In this document: positions 8,707-17,322 of the stretch, piece after piece
Layout: each line of letters begins with the position of its first letter
Numbering within the stretch: the first letter of the stretch is position 1
NCBI RefSeq assembly: GCF_002006345.1
Contig: NZ_LZZM01000209.1
Coordinates: forward strand, 1-33,091
Direction: 5' to 3'
From: Clostridium puniceum
GTDB lineage: Bacteria > Bacillota > Clostridia > Clostridiales > Clostridiaceae
DNA length: 33,091 nt
Translations under genes and position numbers: made by a program
The notes under the pieces: generated by a model
What the model was told of the DNA's origin: nothing
Databases searched by the model: none
Seen by the model: only the letters and a program-made list of their open reading frames with translations

Positions 8707-9621
8707 ATGAATTTAATAAAAAGAGAAAAAAAAGTAAAACAGCCTAAAGCTAAAAAACTTAGAGTATATAAAGTAAATACCCATAAAAAAACAGTAATTG
8801 CCTTATGGATGCTTCTTATAGTTAGCTTTTGCTTTGCGGTCTATAAAAATTTTACTGCAATAAACATTAACACAATCCATGAAACAAAAGTTATTGATAA
8901 AGAAATCGTAGATACACATAAGATAGAAAATTTTGTGAAGAACTTTGCAAAGGATTATTATACATGGGAGCAGTCACAGGCTTCTATTGAAAGCAGAAAT
9001 GAAGTAATTAAGAAGTACCTTACAGAGGAATTGCAAACATTAAATGCTGATACTATACGTAGAGATATACCTACTAGCTCTACTGTTCAAGATGTAGAAA
9101 TTTGGGCTGTAAAACAGGAAGAAGAAAAACAATTTCAAGTAATCTTTAGAGTAGATCAGTTTATCACTGAGGGAGAAAATAAGAAAAATGTAAACTCTGC
9201 CTATGAAGTTGTAGTATATGTAGATGATTCTGGAAATATGGTAATAATAAAGAATCCAACAATTTGCAGCATACCTGTAAAATCAAGTTATCAGCCAAAG
9301 GCAAAAGAAAGTAATGGAACTGTGGACGCTGCTACTACAGGAGAAATCAACGAATTTCTAAAGACATTCTTTAAGCTCTACCCAACTGCAACTGAAAAGG
9401 AGTTGTCATACTATGTAAAGGATAGTGCATTAAAATCAATTGGTAAAGATTATGTGTTTGCAGAATTAATTAATCCTATATATACAAAGAAAGATAATGA
9501 AATTCAAGTATCTGTATCAGTCAAATACCTTGATCAACAGACAAAAGCAACTCAAATTTCACAGTTTGATTTGATTTTAGAAAAGGAAAGCAACTGGAAG
9601 ATTGTTGTATATCTATCATAG
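8707..9621 (+). CDS. tcpC: TcpC conjugal transfer protein (VirB8-like, Tn916 Orf13)
   Basis: The 304-residue protein has a basic cytoplasmic N-terminus, one membrane span (about 31-48) and two external NTF2-like (VirB8 fold) domains (about 70-185 and 205-304), the architecture of TcpC from pCW3. It is a structural component of the channel that contacts the wall hydrolase and other Tcp proteins. It starts at ATG 8707 after AAAGAGGG, 17 bases behind the hydrolase gene, so probably in the same operon. The C-terminus looks natural (NWKIVVYLS), but its last bases coincide with the far end of a serine recombinase relic on the opposite strand, so the last few codons may derive from that junction. 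Confidence 0.88.
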   Translation: MNLIKREKKVKQPKAKKLRVYKVNTHKKTVIALWMLLIVSFCFAVYKNFTAININTIHETKVIDKEIVDTHKIENFVKNFAKDYYTWEQSQASIESRNEVIKKYLTEELQTLNADTIRRDIPTSSTVQDVEIWAVKQEEEKQFQVIFRVDQFITEGENKKNVNSAYEVVVYVDDSGNMVIIKNPTICSIPVKSSYQPKAKESNGTVDAATTGEINEFLKTFFKLYPTATEKELSYYVKDSALKSIGKDYVFAELINPIYTKKDNEIQVSVSVKYLDQQTKATQISQFDLILEKESNWKIVVYLS

Positions 9622-9910
9622 TTGTTGGAATGTCTAATATTTTAAGTCTAACCCCTTCATTTTTAAAGTGTTCCAGCTATTGCTTAATTTGCTGCTTATT
9701 CCTTCCTAAACGATCTAATGATTTAATATATATAATATCTCCAGATTGTGCAACTTTTCTAAGTAGTTGGTATTGAGGTCTGCCAAAATCTTTACCACTT
9801 TGTTTTTCTGTAAAAATAAATCTATTATCAACATACTTTTCGAGTTCTATTAATTGTCTATCTAAATTTTGATCTTTAGTGCTAACTCTACAATATCCAT
9901 AAATTCTCAT
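9603..9910 (-). pseudogene. Serine recombinase (resolvase/invertase) relic with in-frame stop
   Basis: Reading leftwards from ATG 9910, which follows a GGAGGT site, the frame gives MRIYGYCRVSTKDQNLDRQL, the N-terminal catalytic domain of a small serine recombinase. The nucleophile is the Ser in RVST and the conserved SLDRLGRN motif is present. A stop ends this after 77 residues. The same frame continues beyond the stop with LEHFKNEGVRLKILDIPTTM, which is the normal continuation of this family. So one nonsense codon lies inside the catalytic domain. The C-terminal helix-turn-helix is missing and the relic runs into the 3' end of tcpC. It is inactive as it stands. Confidence 0.85.
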
Positions 9911-10030
9911 TTGTGCTTTACCTCCAAATTAGTTTAAGATTATTATACAAAATCAGTTTGAAAAAGTATATATTATTTATTAAACGTTTATAAATAAATT
10001 TTTATATATTAATAAACGTAAATTGAATAA
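9911..10030. promoter_or_regulatory. AT-rich upstream region of the recombinase relic
   Basis: This stretch lies just upstream of the recombinase start, where resolvases usually keep their recombination (res) site. It contains the palindrome TAAACGTTTA (9981-9990) and a second TAAACGT copy at 10013-10019. A former res site is possible, but the repeats are short and AT-rich, so support is weak. Confidence 0.2.
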
Positions 10031-10076
10031 AAAAACATATATCCTAAAAGGTATACCTTTTAGGATATATGTTTTT
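10031..10076. terminator. Perfect 46-nt palindrome (probable bidirectional terminator)
   Basis: Every base from 10031 to 10053 is complementary to its partner from 10054 to 10076. The palindrome begins with A5 and ends with T5, so either strand gives a long hairpin followed by U residues, the form of a two-way intrinsic terminator between the recombinase relic and the IS3 relic. It is unusually long and has no loop. Confidence 0.6.
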
Positions 10077-10179
10077 CATAATTCATATATAATATCTTAT
10101 AGTGGTATTTTACATAAATATTAATCACATCCTTATAATGTATAAAACTTATATATTGGGAGCAGTTCAGTCTTCCAGC

Positions 10180-11074
10180 ACGATTATACGCGTCATCTAA
10201 TGCATTAATAACTAATTCCTTTGTCATTCTTTCGTTCATTGATAAACCAATAATTTTTTGGCCACATAAATCCATTATTGCTGCTACATAAAGCCATCCT
10301 TCATCAGTCTAAACATATGTAATATCACTAACCATTTTTTCATTAGTTTTTTCAACAGAAAAATCTCTATTAAGAATATTTTCAGCTAGTGGAAGCTTAT
10401 GATTGGAATTAGTAGTAGCCTTGAACTTTTTTGAAAACTTTGAGTTTATGCCGTTTTCATTAACTATGCGTTCTATACGCTTATGATTTATTGGCTTATT
10501 TTTGCCATCATTTAATTTCTTCCCAATTTTTATATAACCATACACTTTTCCACCTTCATTGTGAATATCTTTGATTTTTTTAAGTAATATTTTATTTGCC
10601 TTAGATCGATTACTCTCAGGCCTTTTATCCCATGCATAGTAACTGCTCCTAGATACTTCAAGAACACTGCACAGCTTCGCTATTCGGTATTTATTACAAT
10701 TAGCCTTGATAAACTCAAGCCTTTTTATTTTTGGTTCTTGGCGAAGTAGGCTGCCGATTTTTTTAATATTTCATTTTCTTCTTTAAGATCTCTGATTTCC
10801 TTTTCTAATTTTTTCATTCTCTCATTTTCCGGTTTAAGATGCCAGCTACCTGGAAAAGGAGCTTCAGGTGATTCTTTATATTTTTGTACTCAACCATGTA
10901 TTGTTGTTGGTCTTACCACTAACTCTCTTGCTACCTTACTTAATGGTTCGCCTGTCTTCTCTATGCTTCTATTTTAAATTCCACACTATATTGCTTTTTC
11001 ATACTAACCATCATCCTTCCTTCACTTCTAATATAACACGAGTTCCTCGTGTCTATCAAAGTGGGTAAGGGGCA
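10180..11074 (-). mobile_element. Decayed IS3-family insertion sequence
   Basis: On the minus strand the relic begins near 11074 with a TG..-type end and a short ACACGAG/CTCGTGT inverted repeat (11036-11052). The orfA start is MKKQYSVEFK at 11002, which breaks almost at once into stops and frameshifts. From 10545 the orfB part is readable: YGYIKIGKKLNDGKNKPINH, AENILNRDFSVEKTNEKMVS, then DITYV, a TAG where Trp is usual, and TDEGWLYVAAIMDLCGQKIIG. Similarity ends near 10180 (DDAYNRAGR). The rest of the DDE domain and the second terminal repeat are lost. Of the DDE triad only the first Asp (SDITY) remains, so the element cannot move. Confidence 0.8.
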
Positions 11075-11098
11075 AATAGAGAAAAAGATAAAAACATT

Positions 11099-11224
11099 AT
11101 GGCTACAAATAACATGAGAATTATAGTGGAAAAGGAATCGGCTAATGCAGAAGTATTGGAAGAAAGGGTTGATATTCTTGGCAATTCAGTGGTGATGCTA
11201 TCAGACAGTTTAAATAAATTTTAA
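11099..11224 (+). CDS. Short orphan reading frame, possible C-terminal gene fragment
   Basis: The 41 residues start MATNNMRIIVEKESANAEVL and end LGNSVVMLSDSLNKF. There is no good ribosome binding site, and the frame is open further upstream into the IS3 end. The amphipathic, Glu/Leu/Ser-rich end resembles the last helix of chemoreceptors, but this is only an impression. It is most likely the 3' remnant of a gene whose 5' part was replaced by the IS3 element. Confidence 0.3.
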   Translation: MATNNMRIIVEKESANAEVLEERVDILGNSVVMLSDSLNKF

Positions 11225-11337
11225 ATTTAGGTAAAATGTCAAGATATAATTCTTGTAGCGTCAAATTTTAACTCGAATTTATACTGTCTGTTGATATGCA
11301 AATTAAGGATATAATGAATTTATGTCTATTATATTGA

Positions 11338-11378
11338 AATAAATCCAAGCCTGCAGTTTTTTAAAACTTGGATTTATT
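11338..11378 (-). terminator. Terminator hairpin after the two-component operon
   Basis: AATAAATCCAAG (11338-11349) and CTTGGATTTATT (11367-11378) form a perfect 12-bp stem with a 17-nt loop. It lies about 85 bases past the stop of the leftward response regulator gene and can also serve rightward transcription from the orphan frame. The T-tract is short on both sides. Confidence 0.6.
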
Positions 11379-11461
11379 ATCTCAAAAATAAAAACCAAAT
11401 ACGAGGGACTCATGATATGCCGTTTACGTATATACACTGAAGTTAACAAGTTTTTAAGGAA

Positions 11462-13072
11462 TTAATTATATTTTGATTTTTGAAGATAGTTAGTAGGTGT
11501 CATGCCATAAAATTTTTTAAACACAGATATGAAATGCTTAGTACTAACAAAACCAGTTTTTTCTGCTAGTTGATAAATTTTTATACTGGGATTATTATGT
11601 AAAATATTAGCAGCCTGTTCCATTCGAATACGAATAATATATTTTGAATAAGGTTCTCCTAACTTTTTATGAAATAAATCACTTAGGTAACAGTTGTTTA
11701 CACCAACATAATCCGCAACGATGGAAAGACTAATAGGTTCATTGTAGTGTGATAGAATATATTCTTTTGCAGTTTCTACAATTTGAGTGGTTTCAGAAAA
11801 TATAGGTTCTTTATTAAAAGCAATAAGTGCTTTAATTGAATTAATTATAATGTTATAAACATATTCTTCATTTAGTATATCAGATGCAGTTGATTGATTG
11901 TACTTTGAAGTTAATTCATAAAAGGCTGCTTTTTTGTAATTGGATTTTATATTGGAACGTGTGCTGATATATTTAATTAAATAGGATCCATAACGGAATA
12001 ATGAAGTAAAGGTCATTTCGTTTTTAAAAAATAAACAATATAATTTTATATCAATATATAATTTGCTAATTGATTGTGTTAAACAATCTTTATATATATT
12101 ATCGCTAAGTGTATTTAGTTCTTTTATAAAAGATTTTTGTATAATCGTATAATTAGAATTCAACGGGAAATCCTGTGTTATTAAGGCCAATGCTAAAGTA
12201 TCATATGCACTTATATCAGATGCTGGTAAGTCTAACATATCGTTTACTACAACTCCACAGGCAGCAATAACTTTTGGAAAATCATTTGACTCAGCAATTT
12301 GAGTAATTTCGTTATATATTTTATTAATTTTATCATATATTTTTTGTTTGTCTGTATCTTGAACCAGAACAAGTGTAGAACCAAGATCATCATATAATGA
12401 ACATAGTTCATTGGTGCTGCAATAATTTTGGCAAATTTGATTTAATTTTAAGTGATGAGTTGTAACATCATAAGTGATATTTTTTATTGACATTAAATAT
12501 AGTTCATCAATTGTTAGAAGAAGAATACTGCCATAGGAATTCATTAAAGAAATATTTCTTTTTTCGCATTCACCAAATAATTCATATGTTAGATTGTTAT
12601 CACCATCTAAAATAGATAAAAAGAGTCTTGGTAATAATTCACTATCAGAAAGCTGAGTGTGAGAAATAGATGGAATGCTGCTATGAAAATTTGTTTTAGA
12701 ATCCAATTGTTCCTTAATTGCCATTAATACATCTAGTAAATTGCTATCATTCAAGGGTTTTAATAAATAATCAGATACTTGATATTTGATGGCTGTTCTA
12801 GCATATTCAAATTCATTGTAACCAGAAATAATAATTACTTTAGTGTTAGCACAATTTTCATAAATGTATTTAGACAAACTTAACCCATCAATTTCAGGCA
12901 TACGGATATCTGTAATAACTAAATCATAATGCTGCTTTTTTAACAATTCTATTGCTTCTATGCCATCACAGGCAATACCTGTAACCTGAAAATATGGACA
13001 AATGGTAGAAATATTATTTGCCAGATATTTTCTCATTAATTGTTCATCATCTACAATTAAAATATTATACAT
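11462..13072 (-). CDS. YesN-like response regulator with AraC-type HTH
   Basis: The 536-residue protein has an N-terminal receiver domain (1-115) with acidic pair Asp8/Asp9, phosphoacceptor Asp55 (VITDIRMPEIDG) and Lys105 (YLLKPL). A long variable middle region (about 130-420) follows, then an AraC-type double helix-turn-helix (about 430-532, with LSLSIVADYVGVNNCYLSDL-like and GFVSTKHFISVFKKFYGMTP motifs). This layout is typical of YesN-type regulators that respond to a YesM-type kinase and activate a neighbouring sugar ABC transporter operon. It overlaps the kinase gene by eight bases. The target is inferred to be the divergent binding-protein operon at 15065. Confidence 0.9.
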   Translation of the reverse strand: MYNILIVDDEQLMRKYLANNISTICPYFQVTGIACDGIEAIELLKKQHYDLVITDIRMPEIDGLSLSKYIYENCANTKVIIISGYNEFEYARTAIKYQVSDYLLKPLNDSNLLDVLMAIKEQLDSKTNFHSSIPSISHTQLSDSELLPRLFLSILDGDNNLTYELFGECEKRNISLMNSYGSILLLTIDELYLMSIKNITYDVTTHHLKLNQICQNYCSTNELCSLYDDLGSTLVLVQDTDKQKIYDKINKIYNEITQIAESNDFPKVIAACGVVVNDMLDLPASDISAYDTLALALITQDFPLNSNYTIIQKSFIKELNTLSDNIYKDCLTQSISKLYIDIKLYCLFFKNEMTFTSLFRYGSYLIKYISTRSNIKSNYKKAAFYELTSKYNQSTASDILNEEYVYNIIINSIKALIAFNKEPIFSETTQIVETAKEYILSHYNEPISLSIVADYVGVNNCYLSDLFHKKLGEPYSKYIIRIRMEQAANILHNNPSIKIYQLAEKTGFVSTKHFISVFKKFYGMTPTNYLQKSKYN

Positions 13073-14900
13073 AAGGATCCTCCTCTTTTGAAGTAATTAT
13101 TGGAATGTGTAAAATAACTGTTGTTCCCTTTTCTTTTACAGAAGTAATTTTTAAACCAGCTTTATTGCCATATTTTAATCTGAGGCGACGATGTACATTA
13201 ATCAATCCAATATTTCCTTCTAGCTGATTGGTCTCAGAAAAAGGAATTGCAGTCTGGCATGGATCTTCCAAGCGCTTGTTTAATATAGATAAAACAGCAG
13301 GATCAATACCTTTACCATTATCTGTTACTAAAATTGATATGCTTTCGTCGTTTGAAATAGAGTAAATATGAATATGAGTATTACCTCTTTTCAATTCACA
13401 ACCATGTTTTACTGCATTTTCTACAATAGGCTGTAAGGATAAAGTAGGAATTTTAATGGATAAAAATTCAAGCTCTATCTCTATGCTATAGGTGAGCTTT
13501 TCTCCATATCGCATTTGTTGAAGTTCTAAGTAAGAATCAATGATTTTGATTTCTACTTCTAATGAAATTTCTTTACTTGTATTCATAATTCCACGCATAA
13601 AGCAGGAAAGATTTTCAATGCTTTGAACTGCTTTATTTGTTTCCTCACATTTTATCAGAAGACTAATAGTATTTAAGGTGTTATATAAAAAGTGGGGTTT
13701 TATTTGGCTATACAATGCATTATATTGAGACTCTTTATTTAAATATTGTGATTCATAAACTTCCTTAATTAATTTACTGTTTTTATTCATGATATCGTTT
13801 ATATTAATTAGCATTTTATTAAATGAAATAGCCAAATATCCAATCTCATCTTTATTCTTTACCGGTACTTGTATTGAAAGATCTCCGTTTTGCACAAGCT
13901 TCATAGATTTAATAATATTAAATAACGGATGAAAAAATTCTTGAATGAATAAGATGAAAATAATAACGGAAATAATAATACAAATTAAAACAAGCATTAT
14001 AGTTCTGCTAAGATTTGATCTTGTTGTTTTCATTAATTCTTCATAGGAATTAATAGCAATAACTTTAAGCCCAGAAGTTTCTAAGGTTGTAACATTAATA
14101 ATATATTTATTGCCTGCAAAATTTAAAATAAAATCACCTTTAGTTAAATCTGCTGGAATCATATTTAAAAAATCTTGGTTAATTAAAGCATTGTTTTGAT
14201 AAACTATATCATGATTACCATTTATAACAAATAGAGAACCTTTATTTTCAAAATGAACTTTATCGCAAATAGATTTGATTCCTGTATAATCTGCATCAAC
14301 TTTAATAACACCCAAAGTTATAGAATTATCTTCTTTACTTCTGATTTTACGAGCAATAGAAAAAATTTGAGTTTCTTTATTACCAAATACCTTTTCTGAA
14401 TGAATTGGAATATATACAGGTTTTGTACTCTGTAAGGCTTCTTTATACCAGTTAGATTCCTGATATGTATAATAATCATTCATTTCATAAGGAGTTCTGA
14501 TATAAGAATAGATGTCGGAATCTGTTAAAACATAGACTCTGAGAATTTCATTTCTAGGGAGTGTCATTACAGAGGACAAGAAATTTTCAATTTTCCTTTT
14601 CTTATTCAATGTGCTATGAACAGAAACAGAGGGACTTTTTAATTCTTCCATAATTTCATCATTATAATAAGGCGATAATGTTAGACGAAACAATTCGTCA
14701 ATGTAATTATCTATATTTACGCCGATTTGATCAATAATCTGTTGAGTCTCATTAATAGTTTGCCGAGTTATTTGATTAGAATACCATTTATAGTTAAGTG
14801 AGGATATTAAAAGTACAAGGCTAATATTAAAAAAGCAAATCATTAATAATAACTTTGTTTTAAAATTCAAATTTGGCAGAAAACATAATTTCTTCATCAT
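13065..14900 (-). CDS. YesM-like sensor histidine kinase
   Basis: The 611-residue membrane kinase has span 1 at about 15-35, an extracytoplasmic Cache-like sensor domain (36-298) and span 2 at about 300-320. A HAMP linker follows (about 321-373), then a coiled region and a His_kinase (LytS/YesM) domain with phosphoacceptor His403 in QIKPHFLYNTLNT. The ATPase domain has the N box PIVENAVKHG (about 491-500), DNGKGID and GNIGLINVHRRL. It senses an extracellular signal, probably a sugar or a liganded binding protein, and phosphorylates the regulator encoded next to it. It begins at ATG 14900 after AGGTAGGTGA on the minus strand; the second ATG is equally possible. Confidence 0.9.
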   Translation of the reverse strand: MMKKLCFLPNLNFKTKLLLMICFFNISLVLLISSLNYKWYSNQITRQTINETQQIIDQIGVNIDNYIDELFRLTLSPYYNDEIMEELKSPSVSVHSTLNKKRKIENFLSSVMTLPRNEILRVYVLTDSDIYSYIRTPYEMNDYYTYQESNWYKEALQSTKPVYIPIHSEKVFGNKETQIFSIARKIRSKEDNSITLGVIKVDADYTGIKSICDKVHFENKGSLFVINGNHDIVYQNNALINQDFLNMIPADLTKGDFILNFAGNKYIINVTTLETSGLKVIAINSYEELMKTTRSNLSRTIMLVLICIIISVIIFILFIQEFFHPLFNIIKSMKLVQNGDLSIQVPVKNKDEIGYLAISFNKMLININDIMNKNSKLIKEVYESQYLNKESQYNALYSQIKPHFLYNTLNTISLLIKCEETNKAVQSIENLSCFMRGIMNTSKEISLEVEIKIIDSYLELQQMRYGEKLTYSIEIELEFLSIKIPTLSLQPIVENAVKHGCELKRGNTHIHIYSISNDESISILVTDNGKGIDPAVLSILNKRLEDPCQTAIPFSETNQLEGNIGLINVHRRLRLKYGNKAGLKITSVKEKGTTVILHIPIITSKEEDPYV

Positions 14901-14927
14901 TTTATTTCACCTACCTTACATATTGAC

Positions 14928-14956
14928 ATTATAATGGAATCAAAATTTAGGAGCAA
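14928..14956 (-). promoter_or_regulatory. Promoter of the two-component operon
   Basis: On the minus strand TTGCTC (14956-14951) and TATAAT (14933-14928) are separated by exactly 17 bases, a good sigma-A type promoter about 28 bases before the kinase start. The divergent binding-protein gene begins 110 bases to the right, so regulator sites for both directions would have to lie between them. Confidence 0.6.
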
Positions 14957-15064
14957 GGGTAATATCTAATACTCAAAAAAATGGAACCATAATCTAAAGT
15001 TATAGGTATTTTAAGCAAAAATTAAAGATGGTATGCTTAATTTATGAAAGGGAGGGGACTAAAA

Positions 15065-16378
15065 ATGAAAAGAAAACGTTTATTATCATTAACATTAGCA
15101 ACTGTATTAACTATTGGAACCTTAGCGGGATGTTCATCTACCGGTATAGATTCTTCAAAAGGAAAATCATCTGATGAAAAAGTAACAATAAAATTATTTA
15201 CAGGAAAAATTGAAACCATTGATGTCATGAATGAAATCATTGATGATTTTAATAAATCTCAAGATAAAATTATTGTGAAACAGGAATATCAAAAGGATGC
15301 AAGTAATATTATAAAAACTAAATTTGCATCTGATGATGTGCCAGATATTATGACTACTTATGAACAAGGGTTTGCAGATGAAGGAAAGTATCTTGATCTT
15401 GGTCAGGAATCAGCATGGTGGGACAGGATGTCAACTAAAATGAAGGAAGCATGTACTGATGTTAAAACAGGAAAACAGTATCGTATTTGTACAAATATGA
15501 CAATGGCTGGATTTTTTTACAACAAAGATATTTTCAAAGAATTGGGAATAGAAGTACCAGCTGATTGGAATGACTTTGTTAAAGATTTGGAGAAAATAAA
15601 AACAGAAAAACCAGATGTTATACCTTGGTTTATTTTTGGAAATGAAGCATGGCATTTAGGACATCTAATTGAGTTTATTCCACATGGATATATAAAATCA
15701 ACCTTAGGAACTGTTGAAGCAAAGAAAGCCATGATAAATAATGATAAAGCTAAATTAAGATTTGGTGATGCAAACGGTTCAATGGCAGTATTTGCTGAAA
15801 AATTAGTGGAATTACAAAAAAAGGGCTTGATTAATGCAGATGTTTTAACAGCAACGAATGACAATTGTGTGCAGGATTTTGTTAATGGAAAAGCTGCTAT
15901 GTTTAGTAATGGTATGTGGGTATTGTCAAGTCTTTTGGAAGCAAATCCAGAAATGAAAGATAAGATAGGATTTGCACCTTATCCAGGATATATGCCAGAT
16001 TCTAAACCAGTAGTTTTAAGTGCAGAAGATTCAGGATATTCTATTTCAGCTACAACAAAACATAAAGAAGAGGCAATTCAATTCTTAAACTTTTTATTTA
16101 ATGCTGAAAATCAAAAAAAATATAGTGAAGTAGCAAAATCACCAAGTGCTTTTAAAGATGTTAACGCAGAATGGGCACCTGATAGTATAGTAACACAAGT
16201 AAATAATGCCATAGGTAATGCAGTTAATATTGGATTTACTAATGAAAAACCTGCAGGATTCTCAGGTGATGATGCTGGACGTTTAGTTCAAGAGTTACTG
16301 GCTAATAAGTATACTCCTGAAACTTTCGCCAAAACTTATGAACAATATTGGGATGATGGCATGAAAAATACAAAATAA
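15065..16378 (+). CDS. Sugar ABC transporter substrate-binding lipoprotein
   Basis: The 437-residue protein has a lipoprotein signal peptide (MKRKRLLSLTLATVLTIGTL followed by the lipobox AGC, lipidated Cys near residue 23). It continues as a family 1 extracellular sugar-binding protein (ITLTTY-like core, KDIFKELGIEVPADWNDF, NGKAAMFSNGMWVLSSL). It captures oligosaccharide at the outer membrane face and delivers it to the two permeases encoded next. The start is ATG 15065, eight bases after GGGAGGGG; an earlier in-frame ATG at 15044 would put that binding site inside the gene. The substrate is inferred from the downstream GH66 and GH13 genes to be an alpha-1,6-linked glucan fragment such as isomalto-oligosaccharide. 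Confidence 0.92.
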   Translation: MKRKRLLSLTLATVLTIGTLAGCSSTGIDSSKGKSSDEKVTIKLFTGKIETIDVMNEIIDDFNKSQDKIIVKQEYQKDASNIIKTKFASDDVPDIMTTYEQGFADEGKYLDLGQESAWWDRMSTKMKEACTDVKTGKQYRICTNMTMAGFFYNKDIFKELGIEVPADWNDFVKDLEKIKTEKPDVIPWFIFGNEAWHLGHLIEFIPHGYIKSTLGTVEAKKAMINNDKAKLRFGDANGSMAVFAEKLVELQKKGLINADVLTATNDNCVQDFVNGKAAMFSNGMWVLSSLLEANPEMKDKIGFAPYPGYMPDSKPVVLSAEDSGYSISATTKHKEEAIQFLNFLFNAENQKKYSEVAKSPSAFKDVNAEWAPDSIVTQVNNAIGNAVNIGFTNEKPAGFSGDDAGRLVQELLANKYTPETFAKTYEQYWDDGMKNTK

Positions 16379-16446
16379 TAAAATCATAGCAAAAGGTGTT
16401 ATGCATAGTATAAGCATGTACACTTTATTGCTTGGAGGGTGATAAA

Positions 16447-17310
16447 ATGAACCAAAAGAAAATAGGATTACATGCTTTTATGGCAATTCCTGCATTTATG
16501 CTTTTTATTGTTTTTTTCATATACCCATTATTTAAGGGTGTAGGAATGAGTCTCACAAATTGGGATGGAGTTGGAAAAGCTAAATTTATAGGATTGCAAA
16601 ACTTTGTTAATTTATTATCAGATGATCGAGCATTAGCTGATATAAAAACTACACTTTTGTTTGCACTAGGAAGTGCACCATTATTAAATATTGTAGGATT
16701 AATATATGCGTTACTTATGAAAAGTGATTTTAAGGGAAAAACATTAGCTAGAACATGTATTTACTTGCCAGCAATTATAAGTCCATTAATTATGGGATAT
16801 ATATGGTATTTGTTATTGCAACCTGGACGAGGCTTTGTTTATCATGTTTTTGATAAAATTGGACATGCAAGCTGGTTTGGTAATTGGCTTGGAGATTATT
16901 GGATAGCAATGTTAGTCTTAGTTTTAGTAAACGTATGGCAATATGCAGGAATGACAATGGTAATATATTTAGCCGGATTGCAAAGTATTCCAGATGAATT
17001 GTATGAAGCTGCAGAAATTGATGGAGCTTCAAAATTAAGACAGTTTCGTGATATTACATTACCACTTCTAGGACCATCAATTAGAATTAATGTAGTCACA
17101 AATATTATAGGATCTTTATCTGTTTTTGATGTAGTAATGTCATTAACAGGAGGAGGTCCGGGATATCAAACTGAAACACTAAGTATCTATATTATGAGAA
17201 TGTGTTATGGAAGCAAAACTGGATATTCTACTGCAGTTGCCATTATTATGTTCTTTATAATTCTTGTACCAGTAATAATTTCAATGAAAATGACTAAAAC
17301 GAAAGAGTAG
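16447..17310 (+). CDS. Sugar ABC transporter permease, UgpA/MalF-type
   Basis: The 287-residue protein has six predicted membrane spans. Near residues 181-205 it has the permease signature EAAEIDGASKLRQFRDITLP (EAA loop), which docks to the ATPase. It starts at ATG 16447 after TTGGAGGG; the TTG at 16432 lies within that binding site. It forms the heterodimeric channel with the next gene, 12 bases downstream. No ATP-hydrolysing subunit is encoded in this operon, as is common for CUT1 sugar transporters that share an MsmK-type ATPase. Confidence 0.93.
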   Translation: MNQKKIGLHAFMAIPAFMLFIVFFIYPLFKGVGMSLTNWDGVGKAKFIGLQNFVNLLSDDRALADIKTTLLFALGSAPLLNIVGLIYALLMKSDFKGKTLARTCIYLPAIISPLIMGYIWYLLLQPGRGFVYHVFDKIGHASWFGNWLGDYWIAMLVLVLVNVWQYAGMTMVIYLAGLQSIPDELYEAAEIDGASKLRQFRDITLPLLGPSIRINVVTNIIGSLSVFDVVMSLTGGGPGYQTETLSIYIMRMCYGSKTGYSTAVAIIMFFIILVPVIISMKMTKTKE

Positions 17311-17322
17311 GAGGAGAAGTTT

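Larger units (their letters stand above)
1102..9621 (+). mobile_element. Conjugation module of a Tn916-family ICE (partial)
   Basis: Eight genes follow the order of Tn916 orf20 to orf13: relaxase 3' exon, small membrane protein, ArdA, TcpE, VirB4-like ATPase, VirB6-like protein, NlpC/P60 hydrolase and TcpC. All are on the plus strand, with translational overlaps at TcpE/ATPase (17 bp), ATPase/VirB6 (4 bp) and VirB6/hydrolase (4 bp). This gene order is diagnostic for the family. The regulatory, tet(M) and xis/int part that follows orf13 in Tn916 is absent; a broken serine recombinase begins where it should start. The left part (FtsK-like coupling protein, origin of transfer) would lie outside the window. 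The element is therefore either a remnant or a variant with a different right end. Confidence 0.88.

Noticed and set aside
9971..10020. res recombination site of the resolvase relic
   Set aside because: The TAAACGTTTA and TAAACGT repeats are short and AT-rich, and the three-subsite pattern of a res site is not visible. Kept only as a low-confidence note.
9622..11461. Tetracycline resistance gene or ICE integrase after tcpC
   Set aside because: No Tet(M) GTPase motifs and no tyrosine recombinase sequence occur; the region holds only a resolvase relic, an IS3 relic and a short fragment.
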